Of a stretch of 64,000 nt of DNA, positions 9,391-17,468 are shown piece by piece. The notes below the pieces were generated by a model that searched no databases, was not told the origin of the DNA, and saw only the letters and a program-made list of their open reading frames with translations. The position numbers and the translations under genes were made by a program. How positions within the stretch are numbered: position 1 is the first letter of the stretch; each line of letters begins with the position of its first letter. The stretch covers positions 310,001-374,000 of the forward strand of contig NZ_JAUOTN010000002.1 in NCBI RefSeq assembly GCF_030546575.1, given 5' to 3'. This stretch comes from Pontibacter coccineus (GTDB taxonomy: Bacteria; Bacteroidota; Bacteroidia; Cytophagales; Hymenobacteraceae).

Positions 9391-9969
9391 ATGAGAACTT
9401 TTACAAAAATGATAATAACGGCTGTCTTTGCGGTTTCGCATCTGGCAGCATACAGTGTAACGGCCGATGGCCGCTTAAAGGAGGCCGGCGTACTCTCCGC
9501 TAACGAAGGGGGTAGCTCCGCCTGGAAAGCCGTTCCTGAAAAGAAAGCCGAAGCCAACGTGCGCGCTGAGAATGCCCGCACTGCTTCCTGGGTTAAGGAT
9601 TACACTAAAAACAAGAGCAAAAGCCTGTACCTGACCGAGACGGCCTACGCCAGCTCTTCCAGGTTTGTGATCAACTCTTACATGGCCTTTATGCCGGCGC
9701 CAGAGCGCCAGACGCCTTCGATCAATGCCTACCCGAACCCTTCGCGTGGCATTACCCGCGTGCAGCTGTCGCAGGTAGGTATGAGTGAGAACTACAAGCT
9801 GAAGATCTCGAACACGATCGGTAAGGTGATGGAAACGCACGAGCTGCCGGTGACGCACTCCAACGTTTTCGTACTCGATATGACAGGATACCCTGCCGGG
9901 GTGTACTTTTACAGCCTGCTCGTGAACGATAAGACCGTGGAAACGAAGCGTTTGATCCTTCAGAAATAA
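9391..9969 (+). CDS. Short secreted protein with T9SS type A sorting domain
   Basis: 192 residues: a signal peptide (MIITAVFAVSHLAAYSVTA), a low-complexity linker of roughly 90 residues, then a C-terminal type IX secretion sorting domain. That domain is recognised by INAYPNPSRGITRVQLSQ, the YPAGVYFYSLLVN strand and the KRLILQK end. Sorting-domain proteins cross the outer membrane by the Por system and are usually cleaved and anchored. Here almost nothing precedes the tail, so no passenger domain can be named. A strong terminator follows 27 bp after the stop. Confidence 0.8.
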   Translation: MRTFTKMIITAVFAVSHLAAYSVTADGRLKEAGVLSANEGGSSAWKAVPEKKAEANVRAENARTASWVKDYTKNKSKSLYLTETAYASSSRFVINSYMAFMPAPERQTPSINAYPNPSRGITRVQLSQVGMSENYKLKISNTIGKVMETHELPVTHSNVFVLDMTGYPAGVYFYSLLVNDKTVETKRLILQK

Positions 9970-9995
9970 AAGGGAGCTATACCCGTTCATTAGCG

Positions 9996-10024
9996 AAAGC
10001 CAGTTGAGAGACTGGCTTTTTTTT
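9996..10024 (+). terminator. Intrinsic terminator
   Basis: A 9-bp stem AAAGCCAGT/ACTGGCTTT with a six-base loop, followed by eight T. Closes the T9SS-tail gene. Confidence 0.85.
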
Positions 10025-10097
10025 ATTGCCAAATCGCCAAAGGTGCGCAGACACCGATTTATTTAGTATTTTCGACGCTGAATATTTGTAAGTTGCT

Positions 10098-13052
10098 ATG
10101 ACGGATTATCGCAAGATAAACAACCTCGTAGGCTGGCTCGTGTTTTTGATCGCGACCGCCGTGTATGTATTGACGCTGGAACCTACTGCCAGTTTTTGGG
10201 ACGCGGGCGAATTCATCGCCTGTTCTTACAAGCTCTTAGTGCCGCACCCTCCGGGGGCACCGTTCTACTTGCTGGTAGGCCGTATGTTCTCCATGTTCGC
10301 CAGTGACCCGACCCAGGTGGCCTGGTGGGTGAACCTGCTCTCCGCCCTTTGTAGCTCATTTACCGTGCTGTTCCTGTTCTGGTCCATCACCATCCTGTCG
10401 CGCCGCCTGCTGGTGAAGGAGGAGGGAGTGGCGCCTGCTAAAGGACAGACTGTGCTAATCATGGGAGCCGGTGCCGTGGGTGCGCTTGCCTATACCTTTA
10501 CAGACTCAGCCTGGTTCTCTGCTGTAGAGGCGGAGGTATACGCCATGTCGTCTTTCTTTACCGCCATTGTATTCTGGGCCATGTTGCGCTGGGAGTCCAA
10601 GGTAGGGGAGTCGCTCTCCGACAAGTGGTTGATTCTGATCGCCTACCTCATCGGCCTTTCGATCGGGGCGCACTTGCTGAACCTGGTGGCTATACCTGCA
10701 CTGGCCTTCATCTACTATTTCCGTCTGTACAAACCAAGCTGGAAAGGCGGCCTGATCGCGTTTCTGATCAGTGCTGTGATCGTGGTTGCCATTCTGTGGG
10801 GCATTATTCCTGGCCTGCCGTCGCTGGCCGGCAATGTGGAGGTGTTCTTTGTCAACTCACTGAGCCTGCCTTTCGGTTCGGGCATCATATTCTTTGTGAT
10901 TTTGCTGGTGGCGGCCATCATCTACGGTATCCGCTACTCTATCCAGCGCAATCTTCGTGTGCTGAACACTGCCATCCTGTGCTTCACCTTCATCCTGATC
11001 GGCTACTCGTCTTACATGATCATCCCGATCCGCTCATCTTATGACCCAACCATCGACGAAAACGACCCGGAGGACATTCTGAGCTTTGTGTCATACCTGA
11101 AGCGTGAGCAGTACGGTGACCGTCCGCTGCTTTACGGGCCGCAGTACAATGCGCAGCCTGTGGCGCAGGAAGAGGGAGCACCACGCTATGTAAAGGGCAA
11201 AGACAAATACGTGATGGCAGGACGTAAGCTCGAAACCATTTATGACAGCAAAGACAAAACCCTGTTGCCGCGCATTTACAGCGACAATCCGCAGCACCTG
11301 CAGGAGTATAAAAAATGGATAGACCTACAAGAGGGACAGGCGCCGACCTTTGGCCAGAACCTGAGCTTCCTGTTCCGCTACCAGTTAGGCCACATGTACT
11401 GGCGCTATTTCCTCTGGAACTTTGTGGGCCGCGAAAGTGACGTGCAGCAGGCGGGCGTGCTGTGGTTCGGCAAGCCAACCGACGGCGTGCCCGACCGGGT
11501 GGCCAACAGCAAGGCGCGCAACACCTTCTACCTGCTGCCGCTTATCTTCGGTATCGTCGGTTTGATCTACCAGATACGCAAGAACGAGCGCGATGCCTTT
11601 ATTGTGGGCCTGCTCTTCTTCTTCACAGGTATAGCCATTGCCCTATACCTGAACCAGCCGCCCATAGAGCCGCGCGAGCGCGACTATACCTTCGCGGGTT
11701 CCTTCTACGCCTTCTCCATCTGGATCGGTCTGGGGGTGCTGGGTATAGCCGAGCTGCTCAACCGTGGCCTGCGCAATGTCACGACCAGCGGGGCCATCGC
11801 CACCGTTATTGGTCTGGCAGTGCCAGGTATACTGGCCGCCGAAGGCTGGAACGACCACGACCGCTCTGACCGCTACCATTCTGTTGACTCTGCTAAAAAC
11901 CTGCTGGACTCAGTAGCGCCAAACGGCATCCTGTTCACCAACGGCGACAACGATACCTTCCCGCTGTGGTATGCGCAGGAGGTGGAAGGCTACCGTACCG
12001 ATGTGCGTGTGGCCGTGCTCAGCTACCTGAACACCGACTGGTACATCAACCAGATGAAGCGCCAGGCCTACGAGTCCGATCCATGGCCGCTGACGCTGGA
12101 GAATGAAAACTACCGCCAGGGCACCAACGACTACCTGCCTTACGTAGAGCGGCAGCAGGTGGCAGCAGGTATAGATCTGAAGCAATTTATCAGTCTGGTG
12201 CGTCAGAACCATCCGGCGCTGCAGGTACAGGCAGGCAGCGGCACTTCGCTGCTGAGCTTCCCGACCAAGAACTTCTTCCTGGATGTGGACCAGGGCAAAG
12301 TAGCAAAGGCGGGCTTTGTCGCCAAAGATTTCCAGGACCAGATCGCGGGCCGTATGCAGTGGACCATCAACAAGTCGCTGCTTGAGAAGAAGCACCTGAT
12401 CATACTCGACCTGTTGGCCACCAACGAGTGGGACCGTCCGGTGTACTTTTCCACGACCGTGAACAGTGCCGATTTTATGGGCTTGTCGGAATACTTCCAG
12501 CTCGAGGGCCTTGCCTACCGCGTAGTGCCGGTTAAGGTGAGCAGCGAGGAAGCGCCAGGTTTCCTCAACAAGGAGCTCATGTATAAGAACATGATGAACT
12601 TCAGCTTCCGCAACTTCAATGATCCGAGCATCTTCTACGATGAGAACTACTTCCGTTTCGCCGCCAATGCCCGCGACAAGTTTGGTAAGCTCGCCGCCGA
12701 GTACCTGATGAGCGGCGACAATGCCCGCGCCAAGGAGCTGGTGGACCACTGCTTTGAGCAGCTGCCGCCAAGCACTGTGCCTTACGACTACTATACGCCG
12801 CAGTTTATTTCCATTATGGCGGACTTAGGGGAAGAGGAGCGTGCGAAGAGCCTGTGGGAAGACATGGCCAAAAACTCACGTGAGTCAGTGGACTATTACC
12901 TCGAAAAAGGCGCCCTGTTCGATATGGAGATACAAACCAACCTGTTCATCATGCAGCAGCTAATAGGCGAGGCGCAGGCCATCGGCGAAGAGCAGAAAGC
13001 AAAAGAACTGCAGGATGTGTTTGTGCAATATCTGCAGCGCATGCGGCGTTAA
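10098..13052 (+). CDS. DUF2723 multi-pass membrane protein (GT117-type)
   Basis: 984-residue inner-membrane protein. The N-terminus matches the DUF2723 domain, with LEPTASFWDAGEFIACSYKL and PHPPGAPFYLLVGRMFSMFA carrying the acidic D/E pair typical of C-type lipid-linked glycosyltransferases. About 11-13 hydrophobic helices follow up to residue 590, including PPIEPRERDYTFAGSFYAFS. The last 400 residues form a soluble domain with a helical-repeat-like end. Family members are annotated as glycosyltransferase family 117 or protein O-mannosyl-transferase-like; the sugar and acceptor are unknown. Begins 74 bp after the preceding terminator and ends 25 bp before its own. Confidence 0.88.
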   Translation: MTDYRKINNLVGWLVFLIATAVYVLTLEPTASFWDAGEFIACSYKLLVPHPPGAPFYLLVGRMFSMFASDPTQVAWWVNLLSALCSSFTVLFLFWSITILSRRLLVKEEGVAPAKGQTVLIMGAGAVGALAYTFTDSAWFSAVEAEVYAMSSFFTAIVFWAMLRWESKVGESLSDKWLILIAYLIGLSIGAHLLNLVAIPALAFIYYFRLYKPSWKGGLIAFLISAVIVVAILWGIIPGLPSLAGNVEVFFVNSLSLPFGSGIIFFVILLVAAIIYGIRYSIQRNLRVLNTAILCFTFILIGYSSYMIIPIRSSYDPTIDENDPEDILSFVSYLKREQYGDRPLLYGPQYNAQPVAQEEGAPRYVKGKDKYVMAGRKLETIYDSKDKTLLPRIYSDNPQHLQEYKKWIDLQEGQAPTFGQNLSFLFRYQLGHMYWRYFLWNFVGRESDVQQAGVLWFGKPTDGVPDRVANSKARNTFYLLPLIFGIVGLIYQIRKNERDAFIVGLLFFFTGIAIALYLNQPPIEPRERDYTFAGSFYAFSIWIGLGVLGIAELLNRGLRNVTTSGAIATVIGLAVPGILAAEGWNDHDRSDRYHSVDSAKNLLDSVAPNGILFTNGDNDTFPLWYAQEVEGYRTDVRVAVLSYLNTDWYINQMKRQAYESDPWPLTLENENYRQGTNDYLPYVERQQVAAGIDLKQFISLVRQNHPALQVQAGSGTSLLSFPTKNFFLDVDQGKVAKAGFVAKDFQDQIAGRMQWTINKSLLEKKHLIILDLLATNEWDRPVYFSTTVNSADFMGLSEYFQLEGLAYRVVPVKVSSEEAPGFLNKELMYKNMMNFSFRNFNDPSIFYDENYFRFAANARDKFGKLAAEYLMSGDNARAKELVDHCFEQLPPSTVPYDYYTPQFISIMADLGEEERAKSLWEDMAKNSRESVDYYLEKGALFDMEIQTNLFIMQQLIGEAQAIGEEQKAKELQDVFVQYLQRMRR

Positions 13053-13076
13053 ACAAAATAGAGAGTTAAACAGTAC

Positions 13077-13108
13077 AAAAGCCGAACCCGTTTGTGTGTT
13101 CGGCTTTT
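13077..13108 (+). terminator. Intrinsic terminator after DUF2723 gene
   Basis: An 11-bp perfect stem AAAAGCCGAAC/GTTCGGCTTTT around a 10-nt loop; the T tract is within the 3' arm. It overlaps the longest possible upstream extension of the next frame, which argues for the later start at 13143. Confidence 0.8.
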
Positions 13109-13142
13109 GCTATTTTCGGGTGCCTGCTTTATCTTCAAGCTA

Positions 13143-14405
13143 ATGAAACAGATAAGTCTTCTTACCTGCCTGTCCGTGCTGCTACTGCTCTCCTCATGCG
13201 GCAGTTCGGACATTGCCTATGCGCCGATGTACCGCGACACTGCGCCCGTTGCCTCCAGATCAGAGCAGCCCGAGGTCGTCTTGCAGCACGGCTATTACAG
13301 CACAACCGACAGCCTGCACCTGATCCTCCGCTTTGAAGAGCTCCGGCAATTGCTCGACCTGACGCAGACCGCTGACCGTGTGGACTTCACGATCCGATCC
13401 GGCAGTACCGAACGGGACATGCTCCTGCTGCGCGACACGGTGCAGGTACTGCCTCAGTACAGGGTGGCGTCGAACGGGACCCTGGAAGTGCCGGTGACGG
13501 TGCCTGCCAAATATGTAGCGGCGGGCAACACCATGCAGGTAAGGCTCTGGATAAAACTGGCCGGCCAGGAGCGCCTCGGCGTGTCCCACCGACTGGCGCT
13601 AAACCCCAACATGCTGCGGAAAGACTTTATGCTCCTGCACGTGCGTACGAATGCGCCGGTACTGCGTGGCTTTGCCACCACTACAGATAGCCTATACCTG
13701 TGGCAGCCAAGCGATACCAGCGGTTCTGCCACTTTCAGGGTGCAGCAAGTGGATTATACCTTGCAGCCTGCCTTGCCCCCGATGTCAACGCGGCAGGAGA
13801 GTTTGCCTGAAGTGCCGCGAGCTGCCGGAGACACGCTTCCGCTGGCCGTTCTGGATACCTTTCGTTTAGAGCAGGAGGGGCTATACCTGTTGCGCACAAC
13901 ATCAGGCGCTACGCAGGGCCTAATGATGCAGGCCGGTACCTACCCACTCATCACCCGCGTGCAGGACATGATCACTCCGCTCATCTACCTGACCACCTCA
14001 GCTGAGCGGGAGGCGCTCTACAGTACCCAGGATAAGAAAGCGGCCGTGGATAGCTTCTGGCTGAAAATTGCCAAAGACAAGAAGCTGGCGCGTGAGTTGA
14101 TCCGGGGCTACTACACCCGCGTCGAGACGGCGAACAAGCTCTATACCTCATTCAAGCCCGGCTGGGCGACCGATCGCGGCATGATCTACATCATCTATGG
14201 CAAGCCGCACAATGTGAGCGTCAGCCCCGATGCCGAGACCTGGATCTACCGCGAATCGGAGGCGACGCCCTACGTCAAGTTCGTATTTACGAAAAAAGAG
14301 AATACCTTTACCGAAAATCACTTTGAGCTGGTACGGAACCGTGAATACGAGGAGAACTGGTACAGCACTGTAGCAAGATGGAGAGCAGGAATAATAAATT
14401 TGTAG
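13143..14405 (+). CDS. GWxTD-domain lipoprotein
   Basis: 420 residues beginning at the ATG at 13143 with a lipoprotein signal (LSVLLLLSSCGSS, lipid-modified Cys at about residue 20). The C-terminal third contains the GWxTD domain: FKPGWATDRGMIYIIYGKPH followed by ETWIYRE, and ends with FELVRNREYEENWYS. GWxTD proteins are widespread in Bacteroidota and Acidobacteriota; their role is not established. The N-terminal two thirds look like beta-sandwich repeats. An upstream in-frame start at 13092 would place a terminator inside the gene and spoil the signal peptide. Its last 28 bases overlap rlmB. Confidence 0.85.
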   Translation: MKQISLLTCLSVLLLLSSCGSSDIAYAPMYRDTAPVASRSEQPEVVLQHGYYSTTDSLHLILRFEELRQLLDLTQTADRVDFTIRSGSTERDMLLLRDTVQVLPQYRVASNGTLEVPVTVPAKYVAAGNTMQVRLWIKLAGQERLGVSHRLALNPNMLRKDFMLLHVRTNAPVLRGFATTTDSLYLWQPSDTSGSATFRVQQVDYTLQPALPPMSTRQESLPEVPRAAGDTLPLAVLDTFRLEQEGLYLLRTTSGATQGLMMQAGTYPLITRVQDMITPLIYLTTSAEREALYSTQDKKAAVDSFWLKIAKDKKLARELIRGYYTRVETANKLYTSFKPGWATDRGMIYIIYGKPHNVSVSPDAETWIYRESEATPYVKFVFTKKENTFTENHFELVRNREYEENWYSTVARWRAGIINL

Positions 14406-15223
14406 GTGGAAACCGCTATGGCGGCCCCAGAACTCCGAAGGAGGATAAAATGGAAATGATCTTTGGCCTCCGGCCGATCATAGAGGCAATGCTGGCCGGC
14501 AAGGTGCTGGAGAAGATCTTTGTACAGAAGGGCGCCCGGAATGCCAACACAGATGAGCTGCTTGACCTGGCCAAAAAGCACGATATACCGGTTGCCAGCG
14601 TACCGATCGAAAAGCTCAATAACCTGACCCGCAAAAATCACCAGGGAGCGGTTGCCTTGATCTCAGCGATCACGTACATGCCGCTGGATGAGATCGTCAC
14701 GTCACTTTTTGAGAAAGGCAAAAGCCCGCTGCTGCTGATACTGGATCGCATCACGGACGTGCGAAACTTCGGTTCCATTGCCCGTAACGCTGAGTGCATG
14801 GGCGTGGACGCGATCGTGATACCGAGCAGGGGAGGCGCCCAGATCAATGCGGATGCGATTAAAACTTCGGCCGGTGCCCTGCACCTGGTGCCTGTCTGCC
14901 GCGAGCAGAACCTGAAACACACGATCGACTACCTGAAGGACTACGGCGTGCAGATCGTAGCCTGTACCGAAAAGACGGAGCATAACCTGACTGATAACAC
15001 CGTGGACTTCGTCGGCCCAACTGCTATTATCATGGGCAGTGAGGAAGACGGCATATCACCGGAGTACCTCAAGCGTGCTGATGCCAAGCTGCGTATTCCG
15101 CTCATAGGCCAGATCGGGTCACTCAACGTGTCGGTTGCCACGGGCATCATCCTGTATGAAGCCATGAGCCACCGCCTGCGCGAGAGCGGTTACTCCAGCC
15201 AGAACACATTTGAGCCGAGATAA
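14378..15223 (+). CDS. rlmB: 23S rRNA 2'-O-methyltransferase, TrmH/RlmB family
   Basis: 281-residue SPOUT methyltransferase. An N-terminal substrate-binding domain (MIFGLRPIIEAMLAGK onward) is followed by the knotted catalytic domain with its three motifs: VRNFGSIARNAE, IIMGSEEDGIS, and IGSLNVSVATGIILYEAM. The full RlmB layout suggests 2'-O-methylation of guanosine 2251 in the 23S rRNA, with S-adenosylmethionine as donor; other TrmH-family targets remain possible. It starts inside the end of the GWxTD gene (28-base overlap), indicating co-transcription. Confidence 0.9.
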   Translation: MESRNNKFVGGNRYGGPRTPKEDKMEMIFGLRPIIEAMLAGKVLEKIFVQKGARNANTDELLDLAKKHDIPVASVPIEKLNNLTRKNHQGAVALISAITYMPLDEIVTSLFEKGKSPLLLILDRITDVRNFGSIARNAECMGVDAIVIPSRGGAQINADAIKTSAGALHLVPVCREQNLKHTIDYLKDYGVQIVACTEKTEHNLTDNTVDFVGPTAIIMGSEEDGISPEYLKRADAKLRIPLIGQIGSLNVSVATGIILYEAMSHRLRESGYSSQNTFEPR

Positions 15224-15273
15224 GCAGGTATAGCCTCACCGATTGAAGGTATAGCTATCGGGAATAGATAAAG

Positions 15274-15307
15274 AAAAGGGGAACGCTGCCAGCAGCGTTC
15301 CCCTTTT
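15274..15307. terminator. Bidirectional intrinsic terminator
   Basis: A 15-bp perfect stem from AAAAGGGGAACGCTG with a four-base loop, flanked by A and T tracts. It lies between convergent rlmB and the GDP-mannose pyrophosphorylase gene and should serve both. Confidence 0.9.
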
Positions 15308-15349
15308 TCGTTCTGAACTATACCTCAGCAGGTATAGAAGTTCGGTATG

Positions 15350-16426
15350 CTAGATATATTCGGCGCCTTTTTTAGACTTGGCATCCGACATGAATTCTTT
15401 CACTTTCTGTTCTTCGCTCAGGCGGCAGATCATCAGCACATTGTCGTGCTCGGCCACAATATAGCCTTCCAGCCCCTCTACGACCACTAAGCGGCCTTTC
15501 GGAGTTTTGATGATGCAGTTTTTGGTATCGTAAAGCAGTACATCACCGCCTACCACGTTGCCCGCTTCGTCTTTCTCGTTGATGGTATAGAGCGAGTTCC
15601 AGGTGCCTAGGTCGGACCAACCAATGTCGGCCAGCACCACATACACATTGTCCACCTTCTCCATAATGCCATAGTCAATGGAAATGTTGCGGCAGTGGGA
15701 GTAAGCCTTCACTATGAAGTTGGCTTCTTTGGGCGTGTGCAGGTTCGCGGCGCCTTCTTCAAAAATCTCACTTATCTCAGGCAGGTACTGTCTGAAGGCC
15801 CTCATGATGCTCTGCACATTCCAGATGAAAATGCCGGAGTTCCACACAAAGTCGCCGCTGTTGAGGAACATCTGCGCCAGTTCCAGGTTCGGCTTCTCAG
15901 TGAAGGTCTTTACCTTCTTGATGGTCTGCGACTCGTCGTCGATGTACTGGATATACCCGTAGCCCGTGTCAGGTCGGCTTGGCGTGATGCCGAGCGTGAT
16001 GAGCACGTCGTCGCTGTCGGCAGCCTCCACCGCTTTTTTGATGACCTGGGTAAAGGCGTCCTGCTTCAGTACCACGTGGTCCGAAGGTGTCACGATCAGG
16101 TTGGCGTTGGGGTTGACCTGCGCAATTTTGTACGAAGCGTAGGCAATGCAGGGAGCGGTGTTGCGTCCGATCGGCTCAAGCAGTATCTGGTTGTCGCTCA
16201 GTTCCGGCAGCTGCTCCTTCACCAGGTTTTCATAGTCGCGGTTGGTCACCACGTATATGTTTTCGGGTGGGCAGATATCCTTAAACCGGCTCATGGTCAT
16301 CTGGAGCATGCTTTCGCCTACGCCCAGAACATCGTGAAACTGCTTTGGGAAATCGGTACGGCTAAAAGGCCAGAAGCGGCTTCCAATGCCGCCTGCCATG
16401 ATAACCACATAAGTGTTTTCGTTCAT
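15350..16426 (-). CDS. manC: Mannose-1-phosphate guanylyltransferase
   Basis: 358-residue nucleotidyltransferase making GDP-mannose from mannose-1-phosphate and GTP, the precursor for mannosylated and fucosylated surface glycans. Seen: the pyrophosphorylase signature MAGGIGSRFWPFSRTDFPKQ at the N-terminus, the EPIGRNTAPCIAYAS block, VTPSDHVV, and FTEKPNLELA with the catalytic lysine. The C-terminal phosphomannose isomerase domain of bifunctional ManC/AlgA enzymes is absent, as usual for the short form. It is two bases downstream of the arabinose-5-phosphate isomerase gene, so the two form an envelope-sugar operon. Confidence 0.92.
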   Translation of the reverse strand: MNENTYVVIMAGGIGSRFWPFSRTDFPKQFHDVLGVGESMLQMTMSRFKDICPPENIYVVTNRDYENLVKEQLPELSDNQILLEPIGRNTAPCIAYASYKIAQVNPNANLIVTPSDHVVLKQDAFTQVIKKAVEAADSDDVLITLGITPSRPDTGYGYIQYIDDESQTIKKVKTFTEKPNLELAQMFLNSGDFVWNSGIFIWNVQSIMRAFRQYLPEISEIFEEGAANLHTPKEANFIVKAYSHCRNISIDYGIMEKVDNVYVVLADIGWSDLGTWNSLYTINEKDEAGNVVGGDVLLYDTKNCIIKTPKGRLVVVEGLEGYIVAEHDNVLMICRLSEEQKVKEFMSDAKSKKGAEYI

Positions 16427-16428
16427 GT

Positions 16429-17400
16429 CTATATGAGTCCTTCTTTCAGCAAATCGTGGAGGTGTACGAATCCCTCGAATTTACCTGCTTTAGTGACAAT
16501 GAGTTGTGTGATATTTTTTTCCTGCATGATAGCAAGGGCTTCTGCGGCATAGGTCTCAGGCTCTATGGAAAGAGGGGAGGCTGTCATGATATCTGATGCG
16601 CGTATACCTTCTATCGAATCATATTTGTTGAGCATACGGCGTAAATCGCCATCAGTTATAATTCCCACCAATTCTGCCGTTCCGTCCTTTACAACGGCGG
16701 TGGCACCCAGTCTTTTAGAGGAGATTTCGATGATAATATCCTTCAGCGCGGCATTCTCTGAAACCTGTGGGGCCATGTTCTGGCGGAAGATATCGTCCAC
16801 CTTCAGGTAGAGGCGCTTGCCCAGTGAGCCGCCCGGATGCAGGGTGGCAAAGTCGGCGCTGCTAAAGCCGCGGGCTTCCAGCAGGCTGACGGCCAGCGCA
16901 TCGCCAAGCGCCAGCGCAGCCGTGGTGCTGGTGGTGGGGGCCAGGTTGTGCGGGCAGGCTTCACGCTCCACGGAGGCATTCAGCACAAAGTCTGCGCTCT
17001 GGGCCAGGTATGAGTCCGTGCTCGAAACCAGGGCCGCCAGCTGCGCGCCTTTGCGTTTGAGCAAAGGAACAAGTACCTTTATCTCAGGCGTGTTGCCACT
17101 CTTAGAGATGCAAATCACAAAATCATCGGGTTGGATCATACCGAGGTCGCCGTGAATGGCATCAGCCGCGTGCATAAAGAGCGCAGGCGTTCCCGTCGAG
17201 TTGAGGGTGGCGACAATTTTGGTGGCGATGTTGGCACTCTTGCCTATACCTGTCACCACAACGCGGCCTTTGATGTTCAAAATGGCTTTGACACAATCTT
17301 CGAAGCTTTCGTCGATAAAATCCGCCAGTCTGGCGATTGCCTCGGCTTCGTCGGTCAATACTTTTTTTGCTGTGAGGGCTATATTATTAAGAAGATTCAA
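16429..17400 (-). CDS. kdsD: D-arabinose 5-phosphate isomerase, KpsF/KdsD family
   Basis: 323 residues: an N-terminal SIS sugar-isomerase domain (GRVVVTGIGKSANIATKI, then CISKSGNTPEIKVL) to about residue 185, then two CBS domains. The TSTTAALALGDALAV segment with its downstream LHPGGSLGKRL is characteristic of this family. The enzyme interconverts ribulose-5-phosphate and arabinose-5-phosphate, the first step to Kdo for lipopolysaccharide. It is the first gene of a two-gene unit with manC and shares 68 bp of divergent upstream sequence with recQ. Confidence 0.92.
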   Translation of the reverse strand: MNLLNNIALTAKKVLTDEAEAIARLADFIDESFEDCVKAILNIKGRVVVTGIGKSANIATKIVATLNSTGTPALFMHAADAIHGDLGMIQPDDFVICISKSGNTPEIKVLVPLLKRKGAQLAALVSSTDSYLAQSADFVLNASVEREACPHNLAPTTSTTAALALGDALAVSLLEARGFSSADFATLHPGGSLGKRLYLKVDDIFRQNMAPQVSENAALKDIIIEISSKRLGATAVVKDGTAELVGIITDGDLRRMLNKYDSIEGIRASDIMTASPLSIEPETYAAEALAIMQEKNITQLIVTKAGKFEGFVHLHDLLKEGLI

Positions 17401-17468
17401 TTTAAATTTGTGTTAAAGGTATCCTACACGGGATACGTTGCTTTACAGTTAAATTTCTGATTTATTAC

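Noticed and set aside
11910-12749. 279-codon open frame antisense to the DUF2723 gene
   Set aside because: The plus-strand gene is continuous and well supported; the antisense translation is His/Val/Leu-rich noise.
13092-13142. Upstream start of the GWxTD protein
   Set aside because: It lies inside the terminator of the preceding gene and hides the lipoprotein signal that begins at 13143.
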